Positions 19,471-31,949 are shown, counted from the stretch's first letter. The stretch is 64,000 nucleotides of DNA from an uncultured Desulfuromonas sp. (GCF_963676955.1 NZ_OY781461.1:3218225-3282224), one strand, 5' to 3'. Made by a program: numbers and translations. Notes: generated by a model not told the origin, from the sequence alone.

Positions 19471-20628
19471 TCAGCGTCCCTGAGCGATCAGTTGCCGAGC
19501 GATACAACGTGCTCGGTCATCACAATGCAACACATCCTCAATAGAATGAATCGGCTCATTGTGATATTGGTCAAGAACCTGACGAATCACGGATGAAATA
19601 TGCAGATAGTGAATCTTCTGCTGTAAGAACTCATCGACGGCCACCTCGTTGGCCGCATTAAGAACAATGGGTGCCGAACCGCCGGCACTAAGGGCTTCAT
19701 AGGCCAGTTTCAGGCAAGGAAACAGTTCCAGATCCGGACGACTGAAGCTCAAATCTGCCCATTGGCACAAATCAAGGGCCGGTAACGACAAGGGTAGACG
19801 GTCCGGCCAGGCCAACGCATAGGCAATGGGGGTTTTCATATCGGGAACCCCCAACTGAGCCACAACCGCCCCATCCACATATTCAACCATCGAATGGACA
19901 ATACTTTGCGGATGGATGTGCACATCAATGCGCTCAGCCGGGATATTAAATAACCAATACGCTTCAATGACCTCCAGCCCCTTATTCATCATCGTTGCCG
20001 AGTCAATGGTGATCTTCGCCCCCATGGACCAGTTAGGATGATTCAGGGCCTGTTCCAAGGTGACATGCTCAAGTTGTTCACGACTGAATTCACGAAAGGG
20101 ACCACCTGATGCCGTTAAGATCAGACGTCGGATGTCGCCATGCTGGTGCCCTGAAAGGGACTGGTAGATGGCTGAATGCTCGCTGTCCACCGGCAGCAGA
20201 TTGACGTTGTGACGCTGCACAGCGTCCATGACTAAGGCTCCAGCCGTAACCAGAGTTTCTTTGTTGGCCAGGGCAATATCTTTCCCCGCTTTGATAGCAG
20301 CCATGGTCGGCACCAGTCCGGCCGCCCCAACGATGGCCGAAACCACCATCTGCGCCTGCGGGTGGGTTGCACAACTGACGGCACCATCGACCCCCGCAAC
20401 AATGTCGACCGGACAATCCTGCAAAAGTGCGTGTAGCCGTGGTCTGTCAGCCGGATCAGCCACCGAAACAACTTCCGGTTTAAAGCGGCGCACTTGATCG
20501 GCCAACAAATCGATCTGCCGCCCGGCACTCAAGGCGACAACACGAAACTTATCCGGGAACTCTGCAACCACATCAAGAGTGCTGACGCCTATGGAACCGG
20601 TGGAACCGAGCACGCTGATTGATTTCAT
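19471..20628 (-). CDS. dxr: 1-deoxy-D-xylulose 5-phosphate reductoisomerase
   Basis: NADPH-dependent second step of the MEP isoprenoid pathway and the target of fosmidomycin. From [19 protein letters not shown] it is 385 residues. The NADPH-binding [19 protein letters not shown], the metal-binding [11 protein letters not shown] and the [21 protein letters not shown] region are all present. It lies 17 bases after cdsA and 11 bases before rseP, within a tight uppS-cdsA-dxr-rseP-tsaB run. The 11 extra upstream codons of the frame are not needed. Confidence 0.97.
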   Translation of the reverse strand: MKSISVLGSTGSIGVSTLDVVAEFPDKFRVVALSAGRQIDLLADQVRRFKPEVVSVADPADRPRLHALLQDCPVDIVAGVDGAVSCATHPQAQMVVSAIVGAAGLVPTMAAIKAGKDIALANKETLVTAGALVMDAVQRHNVNLLPVDSEHSAIYQSLSGHQHGDIRRLILTASGGPFREFSREQLEHVTLEQALNHPNWSMGAKITIDSATMMNKGLEVIEAYWLFNIPAERIDVHIHPQSIVHSMVEYVDGAVVAQLGVPDMKTPIAYALAWPDRLPLSLPALDLCQWADLSFSRPDLELFPCLKLAYEALSAGGSAPIVLNAANEVAVDEFLQQKIHYLHISSVIRQVLDQYHNEPIHSIEDVLHCDDRARCIARQLIAQGR

Positions 20629-20645
20629 TGCATTTGCTCTCTCTA

Positions 20646-21431
20646 TCACCACAGTAGACAAAAATAGACACAGGGGAACGTGAACAACAGACTGTCGAGT
20701 CGATCAAGCATTCCGCCATGACCGGGAAACAACGCCCCTGAATCTTTGCTGTCGGCGCTGCGTTTCACCATGGATTCGAATAAGTCGCCAAGTTGACCAA
20801 AAACGCCGACAAGGGCACCAACAACAACGGCTCTGCTGAGCGACGCGTCAGGAATAAGCCATGGGATGACGACCGAGGCACACAGGACACTGCCGACAAA
20901 ACCGCCGAGGGCTCCCTCAATACTTTTTTTCGGACTAATTTGTGGATACAGCCGGTGACGGCCTAATGCCGTACCGACGAAGTAGGCGCAGGAATCACAC
21001 ACCATGGTTGCCATCAGGACCAGTAAGACCCAGATGCGGCCATGCTCAACTCCGTGTAACGCAGCAAAATAGCTCATCAGTAAAGGAATATACAACCAGC
21101 CGACGACAATCTGGCCCAACTCGAGGATAACACGACTAAGGTTTTGATAACGTGCCAAAAAAACCAGGGAAAAAACCAGAAAGGATCCGGTAAGAACATG
21201 CTGTGCATCACTTGGCCAATAGCAGCACACGGCCAGAAAAACAACACCAAACAGCGTGGCAATCACTTGTTCGACAAAGCGGCTATCGTCCAAGACCATC
21301 CTGTAGAATTCCCACAGGGCGATAGCGCAGACAACACACAAAGCCAAAGTAAACCAGACCGTATCAAACGCAAGGGTCAACAATAAAACGACCGGCAGAG
21401 CGATCAAAGCAGTAATGAGACGTTGTTTAAT
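20646..21431 (-). CDS. cdsA: Phosphatidate cytidylyltransferase, probable AUU start
   Basis: Makes CDP-diacylglycerol from phosphatidate and CTP in the inner membrane; feeds PssA encoded elsewhere in this window. The C-terminal signature [20 protein letters not shown] and [10 protein letters not shown] is intact, with about seven hydrophobic segments before it. No ATG is available upstream. The in-frame TTG at 21407 would cut off IKQRLITAL, a conserved CdsA opening. That opening begins at an ATT (21431-21429) seven bases after GGAGGGG, so I propose AUU initiation, giving 261 residues. If wrong, the start is the TTG. Confidence 0.85.
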   Translation of the reverse strand: MKQRLITALIALPVVLLLTLAFDTVWFTLALCVVCAIALWEFYRMVLDDSRFVEQVIATLFGVVFLAVCCYWPSDAQHVLTGSFLVFSLVFLARYQNLSRVILELGQIVVGWLYIPLLMSYFAALHGVEHGRIWVLLVLMATMVCDSCAYFVGTALGRHRLYPQISPKKSIEGALGGFVGSVLCASVVIPWLIPDASLSRAVVVGALVGVFGQLGDLFESMVKRSADSKDSGALFPGHGGMLDRLDSLLFTFPCVYFCLLW

Positions 21432-21449
21432 GGGACCCCTCCTCTACAA

Positions 21450-22157
21450 TCAGTTCGGATCAACCGCACCGAAACGACGGCTACGGGACTCAAAATCGTC
21501 TAACGCTTCTTTAAGCTGTTCCACTGTAAAATCAGGCCACAAACAGGAGCAAAAATAGAGTTCCGTGTAAGCCATCTGCCACAATAGAAAATTACTGATC
21601 CGCATCTCACCACTGGTCCGGATCAGCAGATCGGGGTCAGGAGTCCCCTGTGTATCCAAGTAGCTGGAAAAAACGTCTTCGGTAATTTCACCCTCAGACA
21701 GGTTTCCGTTTTTGATATCGCCGGCAAGCCGGCGAACCGCTCGCAGTACTTCGTCACGAGCACCATAAGACAACGCCAAAGTTAAGGTTAACCCGGCATT
21801 CTCTCGAGTTGTATCGATCGTTTCCTTAAGTGAAGCATAAATTTCTTTCGGCAAGCGACTCAAATCACCAATCACCCGAAAACGGATGCGATGCTTTAGC
21901 AACATCGGCAATTCACTGCTCAGGTACTGGCCCAGCAACGCCATAAGCGACTGGACTTCCTCATCAGGACGCGACCAGTTTTCCGAACTGAACGCGTACA
22001 GGGTCAGATAACGAATCCCCAGGGTTGAGCACTCTTCAACAACCGTGCGAACCGTTGATACACCCTGCTGATGCCCGGCAATACGCGGCAAACCACGTCG
22101 TTGCGCCCAACGGCCATTTCCATCCATGATAATGGCAATATGTTCAGGCAGAGCCAT
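21450..22157 (-). CDS. uppS: Undecaprenyl diphosphate synthase
   Basis: cis-Prenyltransferase that makes the C55 carrier lipid precursor. 235 residues; the opening HIAIIMDGNGRWAQRRGLPR contains the catalytic aspartate and the diphosphate-binding segment, SSENWSRP is the conserved allylic-substrate loop, and DLLIRTSGEMRISNFLLWQ...TELYF the C-terminal homoallylic site. First gene after the frr terminator. Confidence 0.97.
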   Translation of the reverse strand: MALPEHIAIIMDGNGRWAQRRGLPRIAGHQQGVSTVRTVVEECSTLGIRYLTLYAFSSENWSRPDEEVQSLMALLGQYLSSELPMLLKHRIRFRVIGDLSRLPKEIYASLKETIDTTRENAGLTLTLALSYGARDEVLRAVRRLAGDIKNGNLSEGEITEDVFSSYLDTQGTPDPDLLIRTSGEMRISNFLLWQMAYTELYFCSCLWPDFTVEQLKEALDDFESRSRRFGAVDPN

Positions 22158-22301
22158 AGACCTTTTCCTTCGTTCTCATCTGATTGCGTCGTGGTAAAAC
22201 GGTCGACAGGAGAGTCCTGTAACAAGCAGCTTAATAAGAGCATGAAAATTTAGCATGAACCAGAAGCGGGGGCAATAGAACAGGTCCGCCGATTGAGAAA
22301 A

Positions 22302-22339
22302 AACCAACAATAAAGGGGACCCTCTTGAGAGTCCCCTTT
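22302..22339 (-). terminator. Terminator after frr
   Basis: AAAGGGGAC (22312-22320) pairs with GTCCCCTTT (22331-22339), with further CTC/GAG pairing inside. On the minus strand it is followed by ATTGTTGGTTTTTT. It closes the rpsB-tsf-pyrH-frr run. Confidence 0.85.
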
Positions 22340-22364
22340 GATTTATCAAAAGAGCTGGTCGTAT

Positions 22365-22922
22365 TTATACTTCCATGAGCTCTTTTTCTTTTTCAGCAAC
22401 AATATCGTCGCATTTTTGAACGTACTTATCCGTCAGATCCTGCATGTCCTTCTCAGAACGTTTGAGATCATCCTCAGTAATTTCTTTTTCTTTTTCGAGC
22501 TTTTTCAACGCATCGTTGCCGTCACGACGACTACTGCGGATACTGATCTTCGCTTCTTCACTCTTTGCCTTGACCAGTTTGACCATCTCCTTACGGCGTT
22601 CTTCCGTTAACGGAGGAATTGAAATACGGATCAAATCACCATCGGACGATGGTGTCAGGCCCAGATCCGATTTAAAAATGGCCTTTTCGATCTCCGGCAA
22701 CAGATTCTTTTCCCAGGGTTGAATCGTAATCAGACGGGCCTCAGGAACCGAAAGCGTGCCAACCTGATTCAATGGGGTCGGTGTTCCATAATAATCAACG
22801 CGCACTTCATCAAGCAACGAGACGGAAGCTCGTCCGGTCCTGACTTTGCTCAACTCTCGCTTGAGAGCTTCAATGGCGCCGTCCATAGACTTGCGCTCTT
22901 TTGACATGATGTCTTTAACCAT
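22365..22922 (-). CDS. frr: Ribosome recycling factor
   Basis: Splits post-termination ribosomes together with EF-G. The 185 residues match the family length, with the conserved [36 protein letters not shown] and [10 protein letters not shown] blocks. The ATG immediately follows the pyrH stop codon, so it is translationally coupled. Confidence 0.97.
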   Translation of the reverse strand: MVKDIMSKERKSMDGAIEALKRELSKVRTGRASVSLLDEVRVDYYGTPTPLNQVGTLSVPEARLITIQPWEKNLLPEIEKAIFKSDLGLTPSSDGDLIRISIPPLTEERRKEMVKLVKAKSEEAKISIRSSRRDGNDALKKLEKEKEITEDDLKRSEKDMQDLTDKYVQKCDDIVAEKEKELMEV

Positions 22923-24594
<1,672 letters not shown>

Positions 24595-24675
24595 AATTCG
24601 CCTCCTGTTCCACTATTTGTGGGAACATTCTTAACATAAAATCATCGATTGAATCGTTTATACACAATAAAGACG

Positions 24676-24706
24676 TGAAAAAAGCGACCAGATGCCTGGT
24701 CGCTTT
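24676..24706 (-). terminator. Terminator/attenuator between rpsB and tsf
   Basis: AAAGCGACCAG (24681-24691) and CTGGTCGCTTT (24696-24706) form an 11-bp perfect stem with a 4-base loop, followed on the minus strand by TTTTTTC. Read-through must occur if tsf lacks its own promoter. Confidence 0.85.
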
Positions 24707-24728
24707 CAGTCCTACTGACACATGAGGT

Positions 24729-25499
24729 CTAGGCTTCTTTCGCTTCGCCTTCAACCACTTCAGTTGTTTTTTCAGCCGCAGATGCGCCTTCATTTTCAGA
24801 GCAGATCGCCGCTTCACGTGCCTGTGCACCTTCAATGCTGGCATCCGCCATACTGGAAACAAACAGGCGAATCGCCCTAATAGCGTCATCATTACCGGGA
24901 ATGATGTAATCAATTTCATCCGGATCACAGTTGGTGTCGACAACAGCGACAACAGGGATTCCCAGTTTTTTGGCTTCACATACGGCAATGGCTTCTTTCT
25001 TGGGATCAATGACAAACATTGCGCCCGGAAGCTTGGTCATCCCTTTGATACCACCGAGGTTTTTCTCCAGCTTGATCCGCTCACGATCAAGTTGCAGACA
25101 CTCTTTTTTGGTCAGCAATTCAAACGTGCCGTCTTCAGCCATGGTTTCAATTTTTTTCAGGCGGTCGATGCTGCCTTTGATGGTAGCAAAGTTGGTCAGC
25201 ATACCACCGAGCCAGCGATGATTAACATAGTACTGGCCTGCGCGATCAGCTTCTTCACGAATGGAATCTTGCGCCTGCTTCTTGGTACCGACAAACAGGA
25301 TGCTGTCGCCATTTTCGACAACGCTCTTTACAAAGCTGTATGCCGTACGGAAATAACGCACCGTCCGTTGCAGATCGATGATGTAAATTCCATTACGGGC
25401 ACCGAAAATGTAAGGTTTCATTTTCGGGTTCCAACGCTTGGTCTGGTGACCGAAGTGAACACCCGCTTCGAGCAGCTGTTTCATTGTAACTTTTGCCAT
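24729..25499 (-). CDS. rpsB: 30S ribosomal protein S2 (uS2)
   Basis: 256 residues starting [27 protein letters not shown], the canonical S2 opening; the signatures [11 protein letters not shown] and [20 protein letters not shown] are present. The C-terminus carries an acidic, alanine/glutamate-rich tail (about 25 residues) seen in many anaerobe S2 proteins. First gene of the rpsB-tsf-pyrH-frr run. The start at 25499 follows AGAGGAAG. Confidence 0.98.
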   Translation of the reverse strand: MAKVTMKQLLEAGVHFGHQTKRWNPKMKPYIFGARNGIYIIDLQRTVRYFRTAYSFVKSVVENGDSILFVGTKKQAQDSIREEADRAGQYYVNHRWLGGMLTNFATIKGSIDRLKKIETMAEDGTFELLTKKECLQLDRERIKLEKNLGGIKGMTKLPGAMFVIDPKKEAIAVCEAKKLGIPVVAVVDTNCDPDEIDYIIPGNDDAIRAIRLFVSSMADASIEGAQAREAAICSENEGASAAEKTTEVVEGEAKEA

Positions 25500-25624
25500 T
25501 GTTCTTCCTCTCATTTCACGTGGTTTAACCTCCGCCTCCATGAAAGCTCGCTATCGTCATTTACCCCACTGGTAAACACCACGCTTGTAACCATGAAGAC
25601 GTGCGTCGTTTAACGTACCGCGCT

Positions 25625-25653
25625 TAAATAACATAGCCCCTGCCCCACCGCAA
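25625..25653 (-). promoter_or_regulatory. Promoter of rpsB and its leader
   Basis: TTGCGG (25653-25648) and TATTTA (25630-25625) are 17 bases apart on the minus strand, giving a start near 25618 and a leader of about 120 bases. The leader contains a TTTACC/GGGTAAA hairpin (25560-25577), a possible S2 autoregulatory structure; that part is inference. Confidence 0.55.
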
Positions 25654-25720
25654 GGAAAAACATCCTTTTAAAGACGCAGAAGTTTACAATTTTTCGCAAC
25701 TGTAATACCATCCTGCGGTT

Positions 25721-26908
25721 ATGTCATCACTTCGGTTGCAAACATATATTTCGCGGGAAATCGTCGCTCCGTTTCTGCTCAGTCTGGTGCTGTTTACCTT
25801 TGTCCTTCTGCTGAGCCGACTGTTGAAACTGATCGAAATGGTGGTCGACAAAGGGGTGGCGGTCAGTGAGATTTTGCATCTCTTTGCCTGTCTGCTGCCC
25901 TCATTCTTCGTTATCACCGTCCCGTTGTCATTTCTTCTGGCTGTCATGCTGGCGTTTGGCCGGCTTTCTTCGGATAGTGAGATCGTCGCCATGAAGGCGG
26001 CCGGATTCAGTCTTTATCGGCTCACCCAGCCGGTTCTTGTCATCGCTCTTGGGGTATGCGCCTTCACAGCCTATTTAACCCTGATCGCTGAGCCGGCCGG
26101 CCGCGTTAAACTGGAAAAACGGCTTATCAACATTGCCTACAGCAAGGCCGCAGTCGCCCTGCAACCTCAAATCTTCAATGAAGAGTTTGACGGACTGATG
26201 CTGTACGCCAACAGTGTGGATAATCAGACCAACACCATGACCGGGGTCTTTATCAGCGACGAACGCATGGGCAACACACCGTCAATCATTGTCGCGCGAC
26301 GCGGTGAAATTCGTTCTGACCGCAGTAACGGCAGCTTGTTGATGCATTTACGAGACGGCTCAATCCATCGCCCGGTGGTACGCGAAGGCAAGCGTTCGTA
26401 TCAAGTGGTTGATTTTCAAAGCTACGATGTCAACCTGAGTCTGAATACGGCCGACAAAGAAGACAAAGCTCTTCATCTCAAACCGAAAGAGATGTCTACC
26501 AAAGCTCTGATGCAGCCGGCCCCCGAGCTCCCCGAAGAAAAACAACGTGAGCGGCGCGTTGAACTGATGGAACGAATGGTCCTGCCCTTTTCACCGTTAA
26601 TCTTTGCCCTGTTGGCGGTGCCATTGGGAATCCGCTCTCATCGCTCCCCTAAAGGCGGCGGTTTTTCCATTGCCCTGTTTATCTTCCTGTCTTATTACCT
26701 GTGCCTGTCCGTGGCCAAAACCATGGTACAGGAGAACAACTGGCCCCTGCTGGGCAGTTTGTGGGGACCAAGCGTGGTTTTTATCCTTGCCGGTATTCTG
26801 TTGCTGATCCGGGCTGCCCAGGAACGGCCGCTGCCGGGCAGCGGACTGGCGACGGTATTTTATGATGGCTTATCCACGATTTTTTACCGCAAAAAGGATC
26901 AGCCATGA
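25721..26908 (+). CDS. lptF: LPS export ABC transporter permease LptF
   Basis: One of the two inner-membrane permeases that, with LptB, extracts lipopolysaccharide and passes it to LptC. 395 residues: membrane helices near residues 15-35, 55-85 and 105-125, a beta-jellyroll periplasmic domain (about 130-290), and three more helices at the C-terminus (FSPLIFALLAVPLG, SIALFIFLSYYLCLSV). It overlaps lptG by ATGA. It reads divergently from rpsB. lptA, lptB and lptC lie 14-17 kb away in the Kdo cluster. Confidence 0.95.
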   Translation: MSSLRLQTYISREIVAPFLLSLVLFTFVLLLSRLLKLIEMVVDKGVAVSEILHLFACLLPSFFVITVPLSFLLAVMLAFGRLSSDSEIVAMKAAGFSLYRLTQPVLVIALGVCAFTAYLTLIAEPAGRVKLEKRLINIAYSKAAVALQPQIFNEEFDGLMLYANSVDNQTNTMTGVFISDERMGNTPSIIVARRGEIRSDRSNGSLLMHLRDGSIHRPVVREGKRSYQVVDFQSYDVNLSLNTADKEDKALHLKPKEMSTKALMQPAPELPEEKQRERRVELMERMVLPFSPLIFALLAVPLGIRSHRSPKGGGFSIALFIFLSYYLCLSVAKTMVQENNWPLLGSLWGPSVVFILAGILLLIRAAQERPLPGSGLATVFYDGLSTIFYRKKDQP

Positions 26909-27987
26909 CACTGATTCAGCGCTATCTGCTCACAACGTTCACCAAAATCACCAGCCTGTCTTTGGCGGCCTTTGTCGGCATCTACCTGCTGGTCGATTTT
27001 TTTGAAAAAGTGGATGATTTTCTTGAACATGAGGCAGCTACGCATCTCTACATCAGTTATTTCGCCTGGAAAATCCCACTGATTGTCTCCCAGATGCTGC
27101 CCTTGACAATCCTGATGGGCACCTTTCTGACTCTGGGCGGATTCACGAAGACCAATGAGTTGACGGCCATGCGTGCCGGGGGCATCGGTTTACAGCGCAT
27201 TGTTATCCCGTTCCTTATTGCCGCGACCCTTCTGACCGGGATTAATTTCGCATTAAATGAATTTCTGGTCCCCATAGGAACCCAACGCGCCAACTATATT
27301 TTTCGCACAGAGGTCAGAGGCAAAGCTCAAATGCTGGCCAAGCGCAACAATCTCTGGTTCCGTGAAGCCAACACCCTCTATCATATTCAGTTGGCACTGC
27401 CTGAGAAACAGCAACTCCGCGGGATTTCCCTCTACCTGGTGGACGATCAACTGAACTTGCTGAGCCGCATCGAGGCGCAGGAAGCTACGTTCAAAGATGA
27501 CCAGTGGCAGGCAGAGCACGTTATTGTGCGTCACTTTGCCCCCCAAGAGCGCCACCTGACCGCTCAGAACAACCAGGAGTTGCTGCTTCTACCGTTAAAG
27601 AAAACACCGGAGGACTTTGGGACGATCTCTGGAAAAAATGAAGAGCTGAATTTTGCCCAGCTGTCGAGAATCAGCGCCCAGATGCAACGCGAAGGCCTCG
27701 ATGCAACACGCTACCGTGTCGACATGTACTCACGACTGTCCACCCCGTTTGCCTGCATCATCATGGCCTTTCTGGCGATCCCCTTTGCCTTGCAGAAGAG
27801 TCGCAATGTCAACCTTTCGCTGGGGATCTCCATCAGTGTGTTGATCGGCATTTCTTTTTTTATCGTCCAGTCGACCCTTATTGCCCTGGGCTATTCAACC
27901 GTCTTGCCACCACTGATCGCAGCCTGGGCCGCCAACATCATCTTTGCCCTGGTCGGCATGTTCCTGCTTTTATCCACCCGCGATTAG
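26905..27987 (+). CDS. lptG: LPS export ABC transporter permease LptG
   Basis: Partner permease of LptF in the LptB2FG complex. 360 residues with the same layout: N-terminal helices (SLAAFVGIYLLVDFFEKVDDF), a periplasmic jellyroll (about residues 130-250) and three C-terminal helices (CIIMAFLAIPFAL, LGISISVLIGISFFIV, IFALVGMFLLLS). The start overlaps the lptF stop, so the two permeases should be made in equal amounts. A strong convergent terminator follows. Confidence 0.95.
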   Translation: MTLIQRYLLTTFTKITSLSLAAFVGIYLLVDFFEKVDDFLEHEAATHLYISYFAWKIPLIVSQMLPLTILMGTFLTLGGFTKTNELTAMRAGGIGLQRIVIPFLIAATLLTGINFALNEFLVPIGTQRANYIFRTEVRGKAQMLAKRNNLWFREANTLYHIQLALPEKQQLRGISLYLVDDQLNLLSRIEAQEATFKDDQWQAEHVIVRHFAPQERHLTAQNNQELLLLPLKKTPEDFGTISGKNEELNFAQLSRISAQMQREGLDATRYRVDMYSRLSTPFACIIMAFLAIPFALQKSRNVNLSLGISISVLIGISFFIVQSTLIALGYSTVLPPLIAAWAANIIFALVGMFLLLSTRD

Positions 27988-27993
27988 CCTAAA

Positions 27994-28033
27994 ACACAAC
28001 AGGCGTACAGCTCATGCTGTACGCCTGTTGTGT
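27994..28033. terminator. Bidirectional terminator between lptG and ahcY
   Basis: Perfect 18-bp arms 27994-28011 and 28016-28033 with a TCAT loop. The genes on either side converge on it. T runs are short on both sides, but stem strength is exceptional. Confidence 0.85.
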
Positions 28034-28085
28034 TCAATAAAACAAACGCTCCCGTCATCGATCGCTTGACTTTTCGACGTGCGTC

Positions 28086-28118
28086 GTTGAAAAACCTCCA
28101 GAGGGAACTTTTTTCAAC
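28086..28118. repeat. Fragment of the dispersed repeat
   Basis: GTTGAAAAAC...GAACTTTTTTCAAC, a 9-bp-armed hairpin that matches the end modules of the repeat copies near 47.99 kb and 53.93 kb. It abuts the ahcY stop codon and may act as its terminator. Confidence 0.5.
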
Positions 28119-28124
28119 ATCTCG

Positions 28125-29546
28125 TTAATAGCGGTAATGCTCCGGTTTGTAGGGACCTTCAATCTTGATATCCAAGTAGTCGGCCTGCTTCTGAGTCAAC
28201 GTGGTCAGCTTGGCTCCGAGCTTACCGAGATGCAGACGCGCCACTTTTTCATCCAGAACTTTCGGCAGCACGTACACCTGCTTTTCATACTGATCATTGT
28301 TCAGCCACAGTTCGATTTGCGCCAACACCTGATTGGCGAAGCTGTTGCTCATGACAAAACTGGGGTGCCCTGTTGCGCAGCCGAGATTCACCAGACGCCC
28401 ACGCGCCAGCAAGGTAATCCGCTTGCCGTCAGGCCATTCAATCTGATCAACCTGCGGCTTGATTTCATGAACCGTCAGGCTGTTATCACTGAACAGCGAC
28501 TCGACTTGAATTTCGGAATCAAAATGACCGATATTGCAGACAATCGCCTGATCTTTCATCTGGTCCATGTGACTGCGATTGATAACATCGACATTACCGG
28601 TTGTCGTGACGAAAATGTCGCCCCAGCGACAGGCTTCATCCATATCAACCACATTGAAGCCTTCCATACATGCCTGCAGGGCACAGATCGGGTCAATTTC
28701 CGTGACCGACACCATGGCCCCCATGCCCCGAAAAGCCTGAGCACAGCCTTTACCGACATCGCCATAACCGAGAACGACACACTGTTTACCGGCGACCATG
28801 ACGTCAGTTGCCCGTTTGATGCCGTCGATCAGCGACTCACGGCAGCCATAAAGGTTATCAAACTTACTTTTGGTCACGGAGTCGTTGACGTTGAACGCCG
28901 GAAACATCAAGGCGTTGTCGCGGGCCATCTGGTATAGGCGGTGAACACCGGTGGTGGTTTCTTCGCTCACTCCAATCAGATGGGCAGAAATTTTATGCCA
29001 GAACTGCGGATCTTCTTGCAGAGTTTTATTGAGCAGCGTATCGAGAATCTGCACTTCTTCATGGTCCCGACAAATGTCCGGAAGTCGGCCGCTGGCTTCG
29101 TATTCCTTTTCCCGGGCAACGCCACGGTGCACGAGCAATGTCGCATCACCGCCATCATCGAGAATCATGGTCGGGCCCTCTGGGAACGACAGGGTCTTCT
29201 TGGTAAACTCCCAGTATTCTTCAAGCGACTCGCCCTTGTAAGCGAAGACCGGAACACCGGTTTCAGCAATGGCTGCGGCAGCGTGATCCTGGGTGGAAAA
29301 AATATTGCAACTGGCCCAGCGCACATCAGCCCCAAGTGCCACCAGCGTCTCGATAAGCACGGCAGTCTGAATCGTCATATGCAATGAACCGGAGATACGC
29401 GCCCCTTTGAGAGGTTTCTGCGCCTGATACTCTTCACGCACCGCCATCAAACCGGGCATCTCCGTTTCGGCGATGGTAATTTCTTTACGACCCCAGGCGG
29501 CCAGAGCCATATCTTTAACAATCGATTCTTCAGACATCGAACTCAT
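28125..29546 (-). CDS. ahcY: S-adenosylhomocysteinase
   Basis: NAD-dependent hydrolysis of S-adenosylhomocysteine to adenosine and homocysteine, closing the SAM cycle started by MetK. 473 residues, the longer bacterial form. Motifs: [41 protein letters not shown], the NAD-binding [15 protein letters not shown], and the C-terminal KPEHYRY that closes the neighbouring active site. The ATG at 29546 follows AAAGGAGAG. It overlaps the upstream glycosyltransferase gene by 17 bases. Confidence 0.97.
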   Translation of the reverse strand: MSSMSEESIVKDMALAAWGRKEITIAETEMPGLMAVREEYQAQKPLKGARISGSLHMTIQTAVLIETLVALGADVRWASCNIFSTQDHAAAAIAETGVPVFAYKGESLEEYWEFTKKTLSFPEGPTMILDDGGDATLLVHRGVAREKEYEASGRLPDICRDHEEVQILDTLLNKTLQEDPQFWHKISAHLIGVSEETTTGVHRLYQMARDNALMFPAFNVNDSVTKSKFDNLYGCRESLIDGIKRATDVMVAGKQCVVLGYGDVGKGCAQAFRGMGAMVSVTEIDPICALQACMEGFNVVDMDEACRWGDIFVTTTGNVDVINRSHMDQMKDQAIVCNIGHFDSEIQVESLFSDNSLTVHEIKPQVDQIEWPDGKRITLLARGRLVNLGCATGHPSFVMSNSFANQVLAQIELWLNNDQYEKQVYVLPKVLDEKVARLHLGKLGAKLTTLTQKQADYLDIKIEGPYKPEHYRY

Positions 29547-30633
29547 CAATCTCTCCTTTAACAGCTGATAAACGATGACGGAACACGCTATCCGCACACC
29601 ATGGCAGAGATAACAGCACCATCAGATAAAACATAACAGCGAGAAAAATCGCTGCCACACTATGCCAGAAACGGCAATCGATCTTTGTGAGAATTGTCAC
29701 GTTCCAGCGTTCGATAATCTTTCGTCCTAAACGCGGTGAGCCGACCAGCCACCACGAGAGGCGAAAAGGGATGACCCAAAGATAGCGCACAACGGCGGAT
29801 CCGCAACCATACCAGAAACGCCACCACCCGGACAGGGGCAATTGCCACAGTCGACGCATCAAAGCGATCAGCGAACGAACAATGCCGTGATCAGAGCGAT
29901 AACTGCCCATGGCACACGGCAGTAAAGAGCGTTCACCACTGGCAAGAATCAACAGAAGAACAGCATTGAGACACTGACGACACCAGAGCCCCTCCTCCTC
30001 ATAGCGCCGACTGGAGGTGGTCAAGGTGCCGGGCAAATGGATCATGCGCCCTGCACATGAGATGCGCTCGACCAGTTCGACATCCTCAAGAACAGGCAGG
30101 GACTCATCATAGCCCTGCAAGTCATGCCAGACGGTTCGGTGGAGCATTAACCCCTGATCTCCAAAGATGGTTCCCGGCAGATTCAATGCGGCTTTTTCGG
30201 CAAGATAGCGATAAAAACGGGGCCGAAGCGCCTCACCGTTGAATTTTAACAAAAAATGACCGGCAACAGGATCGCCACCCAACCATTCATTTTCCAAAGC
30301 TCGGACCGCCTGTAAAAACAACTCCGGTTGAGCCCAAACACTGTCGGCATGCAAAAACAACAACCAGCGACCATGAGCCAGCCGGCCGCCACGATTCAGC
30401 TGACAGCTTCGGCCACGCTCCCCCTGTACTAAAACGACCTGATGGAGCGAGCAGGATTGATAATGGTCAATGAGGTCTGTGGAGCGATCTTTGGAACCAC
30501 CATCACTGAAAATAATCTCCAGAGACAGGCTGACTTGAGACTCCAAGGCGGCAAACAGACCGGGCAAAGCGTCCTGTTCGTTGAACACGGGGATGATAAC
30601 GGAAAGATCGAAGAAGGGATCGCAGTGAGTCAT
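29530..30633 (-). CDS. Family 2 glycosyltransferase (TIGR04283-like) with C-terminal membrane segments
   Basis: 367 residues. The N-terminal 220 form a GT-A glycosyltransferase domain: [17 protein letters not shown], a [12 protein letters not shown] metal/nucleotide segment, LFLHADSVW, and [13 protein letters not shown], matching the TIGR04283 group of unknown sugar acceptors. The last 150 residues are hydrophobic and basic with about two membrane helices ([17 protein letters not shown]), which is longer than usual for the group. It is embedded between metK and ahcY and overlaps ahcY. The upstream ATG at 30669 is possible. Substrate unknown. Confidence 0.8.
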   Translation of the reverse strand: MTHCDPFFDLSVIIPVFNEQDALPGLFAALESQVSLSLEIIFSDGGSKDRSTDLIDHYQSCSLHQVVLVQGERGRSCQLNRGGRLAHGRWLLFLHADSVWAQPELFLQAVRALENEWLGGDPVAGHFLLKFNGEALRPRFYRYLAEKAALNLPGTIFGDQGLMLHRTVWHDLQGYDESLPVLEDVELVERISCAGRMIHLPGTLTTSSRRYEEEGLWCRQCLNAVLLLILASGERSLLPCAMGSYRSDHGIVRSLIALMRRLWQLPLSGWWRFWYGCGSAVVRYLWVIPFRLSWWLVGSPRLGRKIIERWNVTILTKIDCRFWHSVAAIFLAVMFYLMVLLSLPWCADSVFRHRLSAVKGEIDEFDV

Positions 30634-30679
30634 CGCATCAAAATCAGATCGAAGTTTCCTGCGCAACATGGGAACAAAC

Positions 30680-30707
30680 CGGCCAGGCTCACCAAGGAGC
30701 CTGGCCG
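30680..30707 (-). terminator. Hairpin between metK and the glycosyltransferase
   Basis: CGGCCAGGCTC (30680-30690) and GAGCCTGGCCG (30697-30707) form a perfect 11-bp stem, followed on the minus strand by GTTTGTT. It is a partial terminator at best and would reduce downstream expression. Confidence 0.6.
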
Positions 30708-30715
30708 AAAATCAC

Positions 30716-31885
30716 CTAAAGACCGGCACGACTGCGCAGCGACTCAACCCGGTCCGTTTTCTCCCAGGTGAAGTCAGGCAGTTCACGACCAAAATGGCCA
30801 TAAGCCGCTGTAGGACGATAAATGGGGCGCAGCAGCTCCAGCGTTTCAATAATGCCGGCCGGACGCAGGTCAAATTCATCCTGAACGATGCGGGCAATTT
30901 TGTCCGAAGCAATCACTCCGGTTCCAAACGCATTGATCATGACACTGACCGGCTCGGCAACGCCGATGGCGTAGGCGATCTGGACTTCGCATTTTTCAGC
31001 CAGCCCGGCGGCGACAACATTCTTCGCCACATAGCGCGCCATATAGGAAGCACTGCGATCCACTTTGGATGGATCCTTTCCGGAAAAGGCACCACCGCCG
31101 TGAGATCCCTGACCACCATAAGTATCGACAATAATTTTACGACCGGTCAGACCGCAGTCACCCATGGGGCCGCCGACGACAAAGCGCCCCGTCGGATTGA
31201 TGTAGTACTTGGTCTTGGCATCAAGAAGATCAACAGGAAGGACCTTTTTGACAACTTCCTCCATGACGGCTTCTTCGATCTGTGCCAATGTCACCTCGGG
31301 ATTGTGCTGAGTCGAAACAACCACAGCATCAATGCGAGACGGCTTGTCATCAATATATTCAATCGACACCTGCGATTTGCTGTCGGGGCGAAGGAAATTA
31401 ACAACACCCTCCTTGCGAATCGCGGCCAACCGCTGGGTGAGATTATGGGCATAAACGATCGGCATGGGCATCAGCTGGGGCGTGTCATTGCAGGCGAACC
31501 CGAACATCAAACCCTGATCGCCGGCACCCTGCTCTTTGTGGAGCCCCTCCCCCGCGGTAACCCCCTGGGAAATGTCTGGAGACTGGCGATCCAGTGACGT
31601 CATAACGGCGCAGGTATCAGCATCAAAACCGACATCACTGCCAACGTAACCGATCTCACGGATCGTTTGGCGAACAATGTCCGCATAGTCAATACGGGCA
31701 TGCGTGGTGATCTCGCCGGCCAGCATGGCCATGCCGGTGGTCACCAGTGTTTCACAGGCGACACGGGCCGTATTATCCTGAGTCAGAATGGCATCAAGAA
31801 CCGCATCTGAAATCTGATCCGCCATCTTATCGGGATGGCCTTCACTGACTGATTCCGAGGTAAACATAAAGTCTGTCATTGGCAT
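30716..31885 (-). CDS. metK: S-adenosylmethionine synthetase
   Basis: Makes SAM from methionine and ATP. 389 residues; [33 protein letters not shown], the phosphate-binding [16 protein letters not shown] and the catalytic histidine/lysine positions are intact. The ATG at 31885 follows AAAGGG. A consensus promoter lies close upstream, leaving a leader of only about 28 bases, so no riboswitch fits between them. First gene of metK-glycosyltransferase-ahcY. Confidence 0.97.
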   Translation of the reverse strand: MPMTDFMFTSESVSEGHPDKMADQISDAVLDAILTQDNTARVACETLVTTGMAMLAGEITTHARIDYADIVRQTIREIGYVGSDVGFDADTCAVMTSLDRQSPDISQGVTAGEGLHKEQGAGDQGLMFGFACNDTPQLMPMPIVYAHNLTQRLAAIRKEGVVNFLRPDSKSQVSIEYIDDKPSRIDAVVVSTQHNPEVTLAQIEEAVMEEVVKKVLPVDLLDAKTKYYINPTGRFVVGGPMGDCGLTGRKIIVDTYGGQGSHGGGAFSGKDPSKVDRSASYMARYVAKNVVAAGLAEKCEVQIAYAIGVAEPVSVMINAFGTGVIASDKIARIVQDEFDLRPAGIIETLELLRPIYRPTAAYGHFGRELPDFTWEKTDRVESLRSRAGL

Positions 31886-31920
31886 GGAAAAATCCCTTTC
31901 GCTCTAAAATTCGGAGTGTG

Positions 31921-31949
31921 AGTATATGCCATTCTCAATGGGCCAGCAA
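31921..31949 (-). promoter_or_regulatory. Promoter of metK
   Basis: TTGCTG (31949-31944) and TATACT (31926-31921) are 17 bases apart on the minus strand; predicted start near 31913, with the metK ATG at 31885. Confidence 0.65.

Noticed and set aside
25541-25720. Clear promoter for lptF
   Set aside because: A TAATAC box is present but the only -35-like TTTACA is 14 bases away, too close; no other candidate was convincing.
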